A stretch of DNA of 64,000 nucleotides from Oceanicola sp. (lineage in GTDB: Bacteria > Pseudomonadota > Alphaproteobacteria > Rhodobacterales > Rhodobacteraceae): NCBI GenBank assembly GCA_022447275.1, contig JAKVBK010000013.1, positions 1 through 64,000 of the forward strand, in the 5' to 3' direction. Shown in pieces: positions 27,665-37,474 of the stretch. Every line of letters begins with the position of its first letter. Positions within the stretch are counted from its first letter, which is position 1. The position numbers and the translations under genes are program-made. The notes below the pieces were generated by a model. That model saw only the letters and a program-made list of their open reading frames with translations, did not search any database and was not told where the DNA came from.

Positions 27665-28249
27665 TCACGCGTCCAGTTCTGCATCCCAGTAGAGGAAATC
27701 CATCCAGCTTTCATGCAGGTGGTTGGGCGGGAATTTGCGCCCCATATTCCGCAACTCTTCGGCCATCGGCACCCGCGGTGCTTTGCGCAACGACAGCCCC
27801 GATTCCCGCAAGCTCTTGGAGCCCTTCTTCAGGTTGCATTTCGAACAGGCCGCCACGACATTTTCCCACGATGTGATGCCGCCTCTGGCGCGGGGTACGA
27901 CGTGATCAAAGGTCAGATCACCCTTGGCGCCGCAATACTGGCAGCGGAATTCGTCCCTCAGAAATAAATTAAAGCGCGTGAAGGCCACGCGCTTTCTGGG
28001 TTTGACATAGTCTTTCAGCACAACCACCGAAGGTATTCGGATCTCTGTCGAGGGGCTGCGCACAACCTCGTCATACTCGGCAAGGATCGTCACCCTGTCC
28101 AACCAGGCCGCCTTCACAGCCTCCTGCCAAGGCCACAGGGATAAGGGGTAGTAGGATAGTGGTCTGTAATCCGCATTTAACACCAAGGCCGGGTTTTGCC
28201 TCAACGCCTGAGGATCCCGCACGAAATTGGTTCTGAACTCACCTTCCAT
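27665..28249 (-). CDS. HNH endonuclease family protein
   Basis: A 194-residue protein with a conserved N-terminal segment (ALVLNADYRPLSYYPLSLWPW) and a C-terminal HNH core: CQYCG near 106, DHVVPRARGG, SWENVVAACSKCN. The two CxxC pairs form the structural zinc site around the HNH nuclease fold. Stand-alone versions of this type are common in bacterial genomes without a partner methylase; their role is unknown. No restriction partner is adjacent. It converges with mazG, 25 bases apart, and has a likely promoter at 28321-28348. Confidence 0.87.
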   Translation of the reverse strand: MEGEFRTNFVRDPQALRQNPALVLNADYRPLSYYPLSLWPWQEAVKAAWLDRVTILAEYDEVVRSPSTEIRIPSVVVLKDYVKPRKRVAFTRFNLFLRDEFRCQYCGAKGDLTFDHVVPRARGGITSWENVVAACSKCNLKKGSKSLRESGLSLRKAPRVPMAEELRNMGRKFPPNHLHESWMDFLYWDAELDA

Positions 28250-28320
28250 ATGCCGACTGCTCCTGCTCCGCTCGCCACAGCGTTCGGTTGTCCGAGCGGG
28301 TCAATCCGCCCGTGACTTGG

Positions 28321-28348
28321 ACTATATATAGGATGCGAAACCGCACAA
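28321..28348 (-). promoter_or_regulatory. Predicted sigma-70-like promoter of the HNH gene
   Basis: On the minus strand TTGTGC (28343-28348) and TATAGT (28321-28326) are separated by 16 bases, about 70 bases before the start codon. This AT-rich patch stands out in a GC-rich region. Confidence 0.5.
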
Positions 28349-28437
28349 CCCCTGTATATGGTATTGCTCCTGATCTGCTTATCAACTGTGCAAGGGGGGC
28401 GGGCGCCGCCGGGAAAACCAGCGCCGCAAAGACCATA

Positions 28438-28467
28438 GCCCCCTCTGCCCCGTCTGTTGGAGGGGGC
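28438..28467. terminator. Hairpin in the gap after the esterase gene
   Basis: GCCCCCTC (28438-28445) pairs perfectly with GAGGGGGC (28460-28467) with a 14-base loop, about 67 bases after the esterase stop on the minus strand. No T-run follows, so it may be a structural barrier rather than a classical terminator. The rest of the 284-base gap holds the HNH promoter and nothing else I can name. Confidence 0.4.
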
Positions 28468-28533
28468 GCAGTGTGGCCGCATCAAAATTGGATGGTGTGG
28501 CGGCGGATACGATCGCCGCCCCGAGCGCGGCGC

Positions 28534-29202
28534 TCAGCCCCGCTCCTTCAACAGATGAGACATAAACGCGAAGGCTTGCTGCAACCCATCCGGTGAGATG
28601 CCGTGCCCTGTGCCTTCCATCGTATGGGTGAAAGTATCAAAACCGGCATCTGCAAGCGCCTGTGCAGCAAGCTGCAAATCACCATAGGGCACCACCTCAT
28701 CGGCATCGCCATGCAGCAGCAGCACCGGCATCTTCACCTTGGCCTCTGTTGCCAGCGCCTCAGGCGCAAGCAAACGCCCGGAGAAGCCGACAACGCCAGC
28801 CACCGCCTCATCCCGGCGCGGGGCCACCTGCAAGCTCATCATTGTGCCTTGCGAAAACCCAACAAGGATCAGATCGCGCGGCGCAAGAGCTTCGTCCTCT
28901 AACACCTTGTCAAGAAATGCATTCAGATCATCGGCGGCTTCTAACATGCCGGCGCGCGCGGCCTCCTCAGACGAGCCGTCAATCCATGGGATCGGGAACC
29001 ATTGCCGGCCCATCGGGCTTGCCGCGCAGGGCTCAGGCGCATCCGGAGCGTAAAACACCGTGTCGGGCATATGCGGGGCCAGCGGATCCGCGAGCGACAG
29101 CAGATCGGCACCGTCGGCACCATAACCGTGCAGGAACACAACCGCCGATGTTGCCTTGCCCGATTTCGGCGCACGGCGCCCGGTTTTGAGTTCTCTGGTC
29201 AT
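28534..29202 (-). CDS. Carboxylesterase/phospholipase family alpha/beta hydrolase
   Basis: A 222-residue serine hydrolase of the YpfH/acyl-protein thioesterase group. The oxyanion segment VVFLHGYGADGADLL is near 21-35, the nucleophile S117 lies in GFSQGTMMS, the acid D168 in HGDADEVV, and H200 in GTGHGIS. Natural substrates are short acyl esters of unknown identity. ATG 29202 overlaps the glycosylase stop by four bases; a longer upstream reading lies inside that gene. The pairing with a DNA glycosylase looks like operon convenience. Confidence 0.9.
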   Translation of the reverse strand: MTRELKTGRRAPKSGKATSAVVFLHGYGADGADLLSLADPLAPHMPDTVFYAPDAPEPCAASPMGRQWFPIPWIDGSSEEAARAGMLEAADDLNAFLDKVLEDEALAPRDLILVGFSQGTMMSLQVAPRRDEAVAGVVGFSGRLLAPEALATEAKVKMPVLLLHGDADEVVPYGDLQLAAQALADAGFDTFTHTMEGTGHGISPDGLQQAFAFMSHLLKERG

Positions 29203-29846
29203 CTTGTGCCCTCCCGATCCTTGGCCACCCGGAAATAGGCCCACAACAGCCGCGCTGCAACCGCGCGCCACGGGGACCATGCCTGCGCCATCTCGCGCAA
29301 GGCACGTTCCTTCGGACGCGCGTCCAAGTCCCACAGCAGGCGCGTGGCCTCCTGCAAAGCCAGATCACCGGGCGCAAAGACATCGGCCCGCCCGAGGCTG
29401 AACATCGCGTAAATCTCTGCCGTCCAGATCCCGATGCCCGGCACATCGGTGAGCGTGCTGACCACCTCTTCGAGGGGCGCATCCCTTAGCCCTGCGAAAT
29501 TGATATTTGCCGCAGCCAGCGCCTTGGCATAGCGCACTTTCTGGCGGGACAGTCCACATTCCCGCAGCGCCTCCTCGCTGGCCCAAGTGACTTTGCGCGG
29601 ACCAGTCAGGCGCGCATCTTTCAGGCGCCCCCAAATGGCATCCGCCGCCGCTACCGACACCTGTTGAGAGACAATCGCCCCAAACAGCGCCTCAAAGCCG
29701 TCCTTGCGCAGACGCAGGGGCAAAGGGCCTGTGGCTTCAAGGGCTTGGGCGAAGCGGGGTTCAGCCGCAGCCAGCCACGCGGCCCCTTCGGCCACGCACG
29801 CGTTGCTGTGGATAATGCGCCCTACGGAATCGGTCTGGGTACTCAT
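29199..29846 (-). CDS. DNA-3-methyladenine glycosylase II (AlkA-like)
   Basis: Removes alkylated bases from DNA in base-excision repair. The 215-residue protein is an HhH-GPD fold without the N-terminal AlkA domain: the VSQQVSVAAADAIW helix near 59-72, the hairpin motif TDVPGIGIWTAEI (133-145) and the catalytic aspartate D161 in FAPGDLALQ. The start at 29846 (MSTQTDSVGRI) fits the family; a longer upstream reading would run into the MFS gene on the other strand. It is the first gene of a pair with the esterase. Confidence 0.9.
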   Translation of the reverse strand: MSTQTDSVGRIIHSNACVAEGAAWLAAAEPRFAQALEATGPLPLRLRKDGFEALFGAIVSQQVSVAAADAIWGRLKDARLTGPRKVTWASEEALRECGLSRQKVRYAKALAAANINFAGLRDAPLEEVVSTLTDVPGIGIWTAEIYAMFSLGRADVFAPGDLALQEATRLLWDLDARPKERALREMAQAWSPWRAVAARLLWAYFRVAKDREGTR

Positions 29847-30006
29847 GGGCACACTGTGGCACGGGCTTCGTCCGCATGCACCCCATGGGACATCCGCGCA
29901 GGGGCTCTGTGCCAAAAAGTGACGATCCCACATCGCCGGTCGCTCTTGCCTTGCCGCGGGGGCAAAGGTACTGCCACAGGGCATATCCCAGGAACAGGAA
30001 CCCGCC

Positions 30007-31287
30007 ATGACGGCAACTCTGGAGCCAGACGCCCTCGTGTCCGACGCACGGGCAAAGCGCAATGTGATGGTGCTTGTGGCGGCACAGGCCATTCTCGGTG
30101 CCCAGATGCCGATGCTGTTTGTGGTTGGCGGGCTCGCAGGCGGGATGTTGGCATGGCATGTGTGCTTTGCCACGCTGCCGATTGCCCTGATCGTGTTTGG
30201 CTCGATGACCACGGCGCCGTGGCTCTCGCCCTTCATGCAGCGCAATGGCCGCAAGGCAGGATTCGTGATTGGCACGCTGGGCGGTGCAGCAGGGGCAGCG
30301 CTGGCCGCAGCGGGCCTGTGGTTTGGCAGCTTTACCCTGCTTTTGATGGGCTCTTATCTAACCGGCATCTATATGTCCGCGCAGGGCTTTTACCGGTTTG
30401 CCGCAGCCGACACCGCCTCTGAAGCCTTCCGCCCAAAAGCGATTTCCTATGTCATGGCGGGTGGCTTGCTGTCCGCCATCATAGGCCCCCAATTGAACAA
30501 ACTGGTGGCCGAGGCCTATCTCATCCCCTTCCTTGGCACCTATCTCGCAATCATTGCGCTGAACCTTGCAGGCATGGGCATTTTCTACTGGCTGGACTTA
30601 CCGCCCGGCACGAAAAAGACCGGGACAGCCGCAAATCTGCCGCCCGCGCGCACGCGGCGGGAACTGCTCAGCGATCCGGCGATCCTCGTGGCGGTGATCT
30701 GCGCCATGGTGTCCTACGCGCTGATGAACCTCGTCATGACGTCAACGCCGCTGGCCGTTGTTGGCTGCGGCTTTGGAACGAACGCGGCCAATGACGTGGT
30801 GACAGCCCATGTGCTGGCAATGTTTGCGCCGTCCTTCTTTACCGGCCACCTGATCGCCCGGTTCGGGGTGCGCAAAATCGTGGCAACCGGCCTTCTGATC
30901 CTAGCGGCGGCGGGTGCCGTAGCGCTGACGGGCGTTGGGGCGGGGCTTTTGTCCGGCAGCGGCACGGGCTCTGAGCCCATGGGGCTTTTTTCGTTCTTCG
31001 GCGCTTTGATCCTGCTCGGGCTGGGGTGGAATTTCGGCTTTATCGGCGCCACCACGATGCTCGCCGGCGCACATGCGCCCCATGAACGCGGCGTGGTTCA
31101 GGGCATGAACGATGCGCTGGTCTTTGGCTGTGTCACCGTGGCGTCTCTGGCCTCGGGGGGGCTGATGAATTGCGCCGGTGGCGATGTGGTGCAGGGCTGG
31201 ACAGCTGTAAACCTTGCCATGGCCCCCTTCCTGATGTTGGCAGGTGGCGCCTTGGTTTGGCTGATGATGCAGCCCAAAACGGCCTGA
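30007..31287 (+). CDS. MFS transporter
   Basis: A 426-residue major facilitator with 12 predicted membrane helices. The cytoplasmic loop after helix two reads MQRNGRKAG, the usual charged hinge, and a central loop (about 200-225, PPGTKKTGTAANLPPARTRRELL) splits the two halves. The family pattern FYRFAAADTASEAFRPKAISYVMAGG occurs in uncharacterised alphaproteobacterial carriers. Substrate unknown; a vitamin, drug or metabolite are all possible. It stands alone, divergent from the glycosylase gene, with a 160-bp gap. Confidence 0.88.
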   Translation: MTATLEPDALVSDARAKRNVMVLVAAQAILGAQMPMLFVVGGLAGGMLAWHVCFATLPIALIVFGSMTTAPWLSPFMQRNGRKAGFVIGTLGGAAGAALAAAGLWFGSFTLLLMGSYLTGIYMSAQGFYRFAAADTASEAFRPKAISYVMAGGLLSAIIGPQLNKLVAEAYLIPFLGTYLAIIALNLAGMGIFYWLDLPPGTKKTGTAANLPPARTRRELLSDPAILVAVICAMVSYALMNLVMTSTPLAVVGCGFGTNAANDVVTAHVLAMFAPSFFTGHLIARFGVRKIVATGLLILAAAGAVALTGVGAGLLSGSGTGSEPMGLFSFFGALILLGLGWNFGFIGATTMLAGAHAPHERGVVQGMNDALVFGCVTVASLASGGLMNCAGGDVVQGWTAVNLAMAPFLMLAGGALVWLMMQPKTA

Positions 31288-31332
31288 CCGGCCCGGCACG
31301 GTAGCGGGCAACAGCCCCCGCCGTCCGCCGTA

Positions 31333-32097
31333 TTAGAGCATCCCCCAAGAGAGCCGCATCAAGCGCCAATTGCGCTGGATCGGGCTGATGCCCAGCGCCC
31401 CGTTGGCCACACGAGCGGGGTCTTGCGCGGCCATCTTCAACACCGGCCGGGTCAACCACCCGTCCGCCCGCGCGATGGCAGGCAAGCCCTGCGCGCCTGA
31501 CAAGCGTCCTAGCCCTTCGCGTGCCAATGCCTGCACAGCAGCAGGACGCCCATCCAGCAACGGGCGGCGCCCCCCCGCTTCGAGCCCCGGGATCGCCATG
31601 AACAGCCGCGCCAGACCCGTCGACCAGGCCCAGTCCGATATCGCAGACCGCGCAACATCGGCCCCGGTCATCGTGCAGAGGGCGGCCGGCAGACCGCCGG
31701 CAGTGGCAACCAGATAGGCGTCGAAAGCGTCCTTGTCCTCGAATGGGTCTCGGTAGATTTCCCAGCGCCGCGCCTCCACCAGCCGATCGAGCACAGGCAC
31801 GGCTTGCGGCGTGACAACCCCTGCCAGCGGCGCGGCCACCTCATGGGCGCGGGCCTCTTTGCCCTGTGCGATTTCTTCCAGCACATCGCGCCACCATTGC
31901 AGGCGCATCTCGGCGATCATGGCCTCTTGCGTCACCCAGGGCGCACGCGCCACTTCAAGGTTGAAAGCATAGAGCGGCAACATGAGCCGACGCTCTGCCA
32001 CGGGCCGGGCCATGGCGGCGGCCAGCCTGTCGGGATCACCGCGCGCCAGCAGATCGGCGCAGGCCTGCAAGGGATCGGGGCCGGGCGCATCGCTCAT
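31333..32097 (-). CDS. Squalene/phytoene synthase-fold protein resembling NDUFAF6
   Basis: A 254-residue member of the squalene/phytoene synthase superfamily. The segment LPLYAFNLEVARAPWVTQEAMIAEMRLQWWRDVLEEI closely resembles the mitochondrial complex I assembly factor NDUFAF6. The first aspartate-rich motif of true synthases is absent (NLEVARA at its place), so prenyl-transfer activity is doubtful. A role in NADH dehydrogenase assembly is inferred from that likeness. It lies 43 bases after cimA on the same strand, at the end of a cysS-cimA unit. The start at 32097 fits; 24 upstream residues are possible. Confidence 0.82.
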   Translation of the reverse strand: MSDAPGPDPLQACADLLARGDPDRLAAAMARPVAERRLMLPLYAFNLEVARAPWVTQEAMIAEMRLQWWRDVLEEIAQGKEARAHEVAAPLAGVVTPQAVPVLDRLVEARRWEIYRDPFEDKDAFDAYLVATAGGLPAALCTMTGADVARSAISDWAWSTGLARLFMAIPGLEAGGRRPLLDGRPAAVQALAREGLGRLSGAQGLPAIARADGWLTRPVLKMAAQDPARVANGALGISPIQRNWRLMRLSWGML

Positions 32098-32140
32098 TGG
32101 GGCGTCCCCGGAACAGTCGCAAAGCAGGCAGCATTTCGGC

Positions 32141-33796
32141 TCATGCGCCCTGCCCTGCGCCAGCACCATCCTGAACCAGCTTCCAGGTGATCGCCTCGAT
32201 CAGCGCCTCGAAACTGGCATCCACGATATTGGGCGAAACCCCCACCGTGGCCCAGCGCCGTCCGTGGCTGTCAGCACTGTCGATGATCACACGGGTAACC
32301 GCGTCCGTGCCCGAACCGGTGATGCGCACTTTGAAATCCACGAGACGCATATCGTCGATCACGGATTGATAGGGGCCCAGATCCTTTGCCAGGGCCCGCG
32401 CCAGCGCGTTAACGGGCCCCCGATCTGAGCCGCTTTCATCCATGCTCTCGGAAACCGACAGCTTTTTCTCACCGCCCACCTTCACGACCACAACCGCCTC
32501 AGACAGGCTGACCATCTCGTTGTATTTGTTCTTCCGGCGCTCCACCGTCACCCGGTAGCGCTTGACCTCGAAGAAATCTGGCAGCCGCCCCATCTCATCG
32601 AGGGCAATCAGTTCAAAACTGGCCTGCGCCGTATCATAGGCGTAGCCCGCCGCCTCGCGCTGTTTGATCCGCTCGAGGATGCGCGGAAGGGCCGGATCGC
32701 CCTTTTCCAAGGCAATGCCGGCCTCGGACAGTCTGCGCAGCAAGTTAGACGTGCCCGCTTGGTTAGACATCGGAATGACGCGCGCATTGCCCACCGAACT
32801 GGGCGGAATGTGCTCATAGGTGCTCGGATCTTTCAAAATAGCAGAGGCATGCAGACCCGCCTTATGGGCGAAGGCAGATGCCCCCACATAGGGCGCGGCC
32901 TTCATAGGCACCCGGTTGAGGATATCATCCAGTTTGCGGCTCACACGGGTCAGCCCCTGCAACGCCTCGGCCGTCACCCCGGTCTGCAGACTGGACCGGT
33001 AGGGTTCTTTGAGCAGCAGCGTTGGCAAAAGCGTCACGAGATTGGCATTGCCACATCGCTCGCCCAGCCCGTTCAGTGTGCCCTGAATCTGGCGCGCACC
33101 AGCGCGCACGGCGGCCAGCGCATTGGCCACGGCATTGCCCGTGTCATCATGGGTGTGAATGCCCAGATGACTGCCCGGTATACCTGCGGCGATCACCTGA
33201 GAGGTGATGTCGAACACCTCTTCCGGCAGGGTGCCACCATTGGTGTCACACAGAACAATCCAGCGGGCACCGGCCGCGTGCGCGGCCTTCAGACATTCCA
33301 GCGCATAGCCGGGATTGGCCTTGTAGCCGTCAAAGAAATGCTCTGCGTCGAACAGGGCCTCGCGGCCCTGCGCCACGAGATGGGCGATACTGTCAGCGAT
33401 GTTGGAGACATTTTCCTGCAAGGAGATGCCCAGCGCCTTGGTGACATGAAAATCATGGCTTTTGCCCACAAGGCAGACCGCCGGCGTGCCCGCATTTACA
33501 ACACCGGCAAGCACCTCGTCATTGGCGGCCGAGCGCCCGGCCCGTTTCGTCATGCCGAAGGCGGTGAAGGTGGCTTGGGCGCAGGGGCGTTCCTGCAGGA
33601 AGGCGCTGTCGATCGGATTGGCGCCGGGCCAGCCGCCCTCCACGTAATCAATGCCCAGACCGTCGAGCATGGTGGCGATCTCACGCTTTTCATCGAGGCT
33701 GAACTGAACGCCCTGGGTCTGCTGTCCATCGCGCAGGGTGGTGTCGAACAGGTAGAGCCGTTCGGGCTTTTCCGCCGTCATCACAGAAGTCATCAC
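32141..33796 (-). CDS. cimA: Citramalate synthase
   Basis: Condenses pyruvate and acetyl-CoA to (R)-citramalate, opening a threonine-independent route to 2-oxobutyrate and isoleucine. The DRE-TIM signature [16 protein letters not shown] is at 18-33. The catalytic barrel continues through [20 protein letters not shown] and [14 protein letters not shown]. The C-terminal LeuA allosteric domain (about 430-545) is where isoleucine usually binds. At 551 residues it has the length of Leptospira/Geobacter-type CimA and not of NifV. ATG 33796 overlaps the cysS stop; the TCTTCATG-like context allows later starts at 33793 or 33781. Confidence 0.92.
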   Translation of the reverse strand: MMTSVMTAEKPERLYLFDTTLRDGQQTQGVQFSLDEKREIATMLDGLGIDYVEGGWPGANPIDSAFLQERPCAQATFTAFGMTKRAGRSAANDEVLAGVVNAGTPAVCLVGKSHDFHVTKALGISLQENVSNIADSIAHLVAQGREALFDAEHFFDGYKANPGYALECLKAAHAAGARWIVLCDTNGGTLPEEVFDITSQVIAAGIPGSHLGIHTHDDTGNAVANALAAVRAGARQIQGTLNGLGERCGNANLVTLLPTLLLKEPYRSSLQTGVTAEALQGLTRVSRKLDDILNRVPMKAAPYVGASAFAHKAGLHASAILKDPSTYEHIPPSSVGNARVIPMSNQAGTSNLLRRLSEAGIALEKGDPALPRILERIKQREAAGYAYDTAQASFELIALDEMGRLPDFFEVKRYRVTVERRKNKYNEMVSLSEAVVVVKVGGEKKLSVSESMDESGSDRGPVNALARALAKDLGPYQSVIDDMRLVDFKVRITGSGTDAVTRVIIDSADSHGRRWATVGVSPNIVDASFEALIEAITWKLVQDGAGAGQGA

Positions 33797-35151
33797 AGCG
33801 CCTCCAGCTTGGCGGCATCGAATCCGGGGCCGGGCACAAGCTCGATCCCGGCCTTCGACATGCGCACCTCAACCCCGGCTGCAATCAACCCGGACTTCAT
33901 GGCATCGACCGCGCTGAAATCCTTGGTTTCCATGGCCGCTGCGCGCAAATCCCCCAGAGCTGCGGCATGGGCCGACAGGTCGACAGCCACCGTTTGTGCC
34001 CAATCCGGGATCGCGCTGCCGATCAACCCGAGAATGCCAAGGCCCGCGCGCAGACCTGCGACATCGCCCGCGCTGCTCAGCTTGTGCAATTCGGCCAAAG
34101 CGCCCGGGGTGTTGATATTGTCGCTCAGCGCCGCAATCACCGTGCCGGGCACTTCGCCTGCGACGGTGTCCTCCACCTGCGCGTACCACTTGCGCAGCGT
34201 TTTCTCGGCCTCTGCGGCTTTTGCGGCGGTCCAGTCCATGGGCTTGCCGAAATGGGTCATCAGATAGACCATGCGGGCCACCTCGCCGGGCACCCCCTGC
34301 TCGAGGACATCCTGCACCGTGAAGAAATTGCCCAGCGACTTGGACATCTTCTTGCCCTCGACCTGGAGCATCTCATTGTGCAGCCAGATCTTGGCGAAGT
34401 CATGCCCGCAGCAACGGCTCTGCGCGATCTCGTTTTCATGGTGGGGGAACATCAGGTCATTGCCGCCCCCATGGATGTCAAAGCTGGCGCCCAGCAGGTC
34501 ATGGGCCATGGCCGAGCATTCGATATGCCAGCCCGGACGACCGCGCCCCCACGGGCTGTCCCAGCCCGGTGTATCGGCATCTGAGGGTTTCCAGAGCACA
34601 AAATCCATCGGATCGCGCTTATAGGGGGCCACCTCAACGCGCGCGCCCGCGATCATGTCATCCACGCTGCGGCCCGAAAGCGCTCCGTATTCCTGATAGG
34701 AGCTCACCGCAAACAAGGCATGGCCATCGGCGGCGTAGGCGTGGCCACGGGCGATCAGATCCTCGATCATGGCGATCATCTGCCCGATATAGGCGGTGGC
34801 GCGCGGCATATGATCGGGCTCCAACACGCCGAGGGCGGCCATGTCATCAAGATACCACTGGGTGGTTTCGGCAGTGATCTCGGCGATCGGGCGCCCCGTG
34901 CTGGCGGCGCGCGCATTGATCTTGTCATCCACGTCGGTGAAATTGCGCACATAGGTCACATGCTCGGGGCCATAAACATGGCGCAGCAGACGATACAGCG
35001 TGTCAAACACCACCGCAGGGCGGGCATTGCCGATATGCGCCCTGTCATAAACCGTGGGCCCACAGACATACATGCGCACGTTGTCAGGATCGATCGGAAC
35101 CAGCTGTTCGAGCTGGCGCGAGCGGGAGTTCCAAAGGCGGATCGTGGTCAT
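33793..35151 (-). CDS. cysS: Cysteinyl-tRNA synthetase
   Basis: Charges tRNA-Cys with cysteine. A class I synthetase: HIGN at 39-42 replaces the HIGH consensus, the zinc-binding C30 lies in YVCGPTVYD, the WHIECS element is intact, and KMSKS lies in [12 protein letters not shown]. 452 residues from ATG 35151 (MTTIRLWNS) is the normal length; 12 upstream residues are possible but unlikely. It heads a unit with cimA (4-base overlap) and the NDUFAF6-like gene. The 288-bp gap to the aminotransferase gene on the other strand holds both promoters; I see nothing else named in it except the palindrome at 35408-35425. Confidence 0.96.
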   Translation of the reverse strand: MTTIRLWNSRSRQLEQLVPIDPDNVRMYVCGPTVYDRAHIGNARPAVVFDTLYRLLRHVYGPEHVTYVRNFTDVDDKINARAASTGRPIAEITAETTQWYLDDMAALGVLEPDHMPRATAYIGQMIAMIEDLIARGHAYAADGHALFAVSSYQEYGALSGRSVDDMIAGARVEVAPYKRDPMDFVLWKPSDADTPGWDSPWGRGRPGWHIECSAMAHDLLGASFDIHGGGNDLMFPHHENEIAQSRCCGHDFAKIWLHNEMLQVEGKKMSKSLGNFFTVQDVLEQGVPGEVARMVYLMTHFGKPMDWTAAKAAEAEKTLRKWYAQVEDTVAGEVPGTVIAALSDNINTPGALAELHKLSSAGDVAGLRAGLGILGLIGSAIPDWAQTVAVDLSAHAAALGDLRAAAMETKDFSAVDAMKSGLIAAGVEVRMSKAGIELVPGPGFDAAKLEAL

Positions 35152-35407
35152 GGCGGCCTCTTGAGATCTGGCTTTATGCACGGGCATGTGCGGCGTGGGT
35201 CGCCCGCGGGAAGCTTGCCGTCAAGTGGTCTTGAGAAAACGACGTTGCACCCCGCGGACAAATGTCAGCAGGGAATACAGTTCCGAATGGCAATCAGCGT
35301 CATCATGGGCTTTGGGTAACGTCAAACGGGCGGGCTGCCAACCCTTGGCGTCACGCTGCGCCGGCAAGCGGGCAATTAGGGGACAGGTCCGGCCCCGTTT
35401 TGATTGA

Positions 35408-35425
35408 CACGGCAGCGCTGTCGTG
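35408..35425. promoter_or_regulatory. Palindrome just before the aminotransferase start
   Basis: CACGGCAGCGCTGTCGTG is an 18-bp palindrome with one mismatched pair, ending 14 bases before the ATG at 35440. No Shine-Dalgarno sequence is obvious between them. The site could be an operator for a dimeric regulator or, in RNA, a hairpin in the 5' leader. Confidence 0.35.
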
Positions 35426-35439
35426 GCCACTTCCCGGCC

Positions 35440-36630
35440 ATGAAACTTTCGACACGTCTTTCCAATCTGGTGCCCGGCGGCGATGACGGCTGGGGCTTGT
35501 TCATGAAATCCCGCGAGATGGTCGCGGCCGGCGTCCCGGTGATCGAACTCACCATCGGCGAGCACGATATCCGGACGGACCCAACGATCCTCACGGCCAT
35601 GGCCGAGGCGGCACAGGGCGGGCATACGGGCTATGCCGCTGTGCCCGGCACCGATGATCTGCGCCGCAAAGTGGCAGAACGAACAGAAGACCGCACAGGC
35701 GTGCCCACCGGGCCAGAGAATGTGCTGGTGACACCGGGTGGGCAGGCCGCCCTCTTTGCCGCCCATCTCGCCGCGATCGATGCTGGCCAGCCAGCCGCCT
35801 ATATCGATCCCTATTATGCCACCTATCCCGGCACGATTCGCGCCGCTGGCGGTGTGCCCCGCCCGCTGGTCACCCGCGCCCGCGATGGGTTCGCCCCCAC
35901 GGCGCAGGGGCTGGCTGAGGTGTTGCCCGGCTGTGCCTCGCTGATGATCAACACCCCCAACAACCCCACCGGGGCGGTCTATGACGCCGCAACCATCGAC
36001 ATGATCTGCGCAGCCGTACAGGCCGAAGACTGCTGGCTGATCTCGGACGAGGTCTATGACAGCCAGGTCTGGGCCGGTGCCCATATCAGCCCGCGCGCGC
36101 GTCCGGGGATGGCAGAGCGCACATTTGTCGTCGGCTCCATGTCGAAAAGTCACGCCATGACCGGCTCTCGCTGCGGCTGGATCATCGGCCCGGAAGACGC
36201 GATTGACCATCTGATCACGCTTGCAACCCACACCACCTACGGGGTGCCCGGTTTCATTCAGGATGCGGCTGTCTTTGCCCTCGAACAGGGCACTGCCTTT
36301 GAGGACAAGGTCGGCGCGCCTTTCCGGCGCCGCAGGCAACTGGCGCTTGATCTGCTGTCCCAGCAGACGCTTGTCGGCCATGTGCCCTCGGGCGGGGCGA
36401 TGTACATGATGCTGGATGTGCAGGCCACGGGTCTGTCGGGCGAGGCCTTTGCTCACAGCCTGCTGGAGGCCCATCACATCGCTGTCATGCCCGGCGAAAG
36501 CTTCGGCGCGGCCGCCGCCGGACATTTGCGCGTGGCCCTCACCGTCGATGATGACAGGCTGATGGATGCCTTGCGCACCCTGCTGGAACATGCCCAAACC
36601 CTGACAAGGCAGACTGTCCATGCCGACTGA
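35440..36630 (+). CDS. Class I/II PLP-dependent aminotransferase
   Basis: A 396-residue fold-type I aminotransferase. The signature residues are present: the NTPNNPTG segment (171-178), D203 and Y206 (SDEVYDSQ) around the cofactor, the Schiff-base lysine K236 in SMSKSHAMTGSRCGW, and R244 after it. Amino donor and substrate are unknown; the family includes aspartate, alanine and aromatic enzymes. It overlaps the ICL/PEP-mutase gene by 11 bases, so it starts a three-gene operon. ATG 35440 gives the MKLSTRLSNLVPGGDDGW N-terminus; 12 upstream residues are possible. Confidence 0.9.
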   Translation: MKLSTRLSNLVPGGDDGWGLFMKSREMVAAGVPVIELTIGEHDIRTDPTILTAMAEAAQGGHTGYAAVPGTDDLRRKVAERTEDRTGVPTGPENVLVTPGGQAALFAAHLAAIDAGQPAAYIDPYYATYPGTIRAAGGVPRPLVTRARDGFAPTAQGLAEVLPGCASLMINTPNNPTGAVYDAATIDMICAAVQAEDCWLISDEVYDSQVWAGAHISPRARPGMAERTFVVGSMSKSHAMTGSRCGWIIGPEDAIDHLITLATHTTYGVPGFIQDAAVFALEQGTAFEDKVGAPFRRRRQLALDLLSQQTLVGHVPSGGAMYMMLDVQATGLSGEAFAHSLLEAHHIAVMPGESFGAAAAGHLRVALTVDDDRLMDALRTLLEHAQTLTRQTVHAD

Positions 36631-37474
36631 CCATCCCGTTCACGATCCCGGGCCCGCATTTCGGGCGCTTCATGTTCCGGGCAATCCGTTCATCCTGGCA
36701 AATGCGTGGGATGTGGGCAGCGCCCAGATGTTGGCGGCCCGCGGCGCACAGGCATTGGCCACCTCCTCGGCGGCTTTTGCCTTCACGATCGGGCGGCGCG
36801 ACATGGGCGACCTGACCCGGGACCAACATCTGGCCCATGCCGAAACCATCGTCGCCGCCACGCCCCTGCCCGTTCAGGGGGATTTCGAAAACGGCTTCGG
36901 ACCAGACCCGGAGACCTGCGCGGACACCGTGCGCCTGTCCGCAGAGATCGGTCTGGCAGGCATCTGCATTGAGGATACGGCCCTGCCAGACAGCACAGCC
37001 TATGCCTTTGATCATGCAGTCGAACGCATTCGCGCCGCCGCCGCCGCCGCGCGGGCGCTGCCGCGGGACTTCTTTCTTGTTGCACGCGCCGATGGGCTGT
37101 TGGCCGGGGGCTACGGCCAAGACGAAGCCCTGCGCCGGATCAAGGCCTTCGCAGAGGCCGGAGCCGATGGCGTCTATGCCCCTATGCCCGCCTCAAGTGC
37201 CGATTTGGCAGCGCTGATCAAGGCGTCTGACAAACCGTTCAACGCCCTGGCCGCTGGGCGTTTCAGCAAGCTTACGCTGGCGCAATTTGCCAAGATGGGA
37301 GCGGCGCGCGTCTCGCTGGGATCGGCCCTCGCCCGGGTCACCCATAAGGCGATCGACGACGCGGCCAAAGCCATGCTTCAGGCAGGTGATTTTTCGATGT
37401 TGGCGCGCGGCATGTCGGGCGACACCGTGGACGATCTGCTGACAGCGGGCCGCAAGGGAGAGGTGACACCATGA
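36620..37474 (+). CDS. Isocitrate lyase/PEP mutase family lyase
   Basis: A 284-residue TIM barrel of the PEP mutase/isocitrate lyase superfamily. The N-terminal PFILANAWDVGSAQML (about 23-38), QGDFENGFG (86-94, with the metal-binding D88 and E90), CIEDT (116-120) and ARADGL are typical of the large uncharacterised group rather than true ICL or PEP mutase; the KKCGH loop of ICL is absent. A likely reaction is a retro-aldol, decarboxylation or hydrolysis of a 2-oxo-dicarboxylate. A GCC microsatellite-like run codes Ala at about residue 140. Coupled to both neighbours by overlap. Confidence 0.85.
   Translation: MPTDHPVHDPGPAFRALHVPGNPFILANAWDVGSAQMLAARGAQALATSSAAFAFTIGRRDMGDLTRDQHLAHAETIVAATPLPVQGDFENGFGPDPETCADTVRLSAEIGLAGICIEDTALPDSTAYAFDHAVERIRAAAAAARALPRDFFLVARADGLLAGGYGQDEALRRIKAFAEAGADGVYAPMPASSADLAALIKASDKPFNALAAGRFSKLTLAQFAKMGAARVSLGSALARVTHKAIDDAAKAMLQAGDFSMLARGMSGDTVDDLLTAGRKGEVTP

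Noticed and set aside
27665..28249. HNH gene as part of a restriction or defence system
   Set aside because: No methylase, helicase or toxin neighbour; the stand-alone type is widespread.
32759..34267. Open frame of about 500 codons on the plus strand
   Set aside because: Antisense to cimA and cysS, both with intact signatures; no protein features.
37030..37060. GCC trinucleotide run
   Set aside because: It is in frame and encodes an alanine tract in the ICL/PEP-mutase family gene; no sign of a frameshift.
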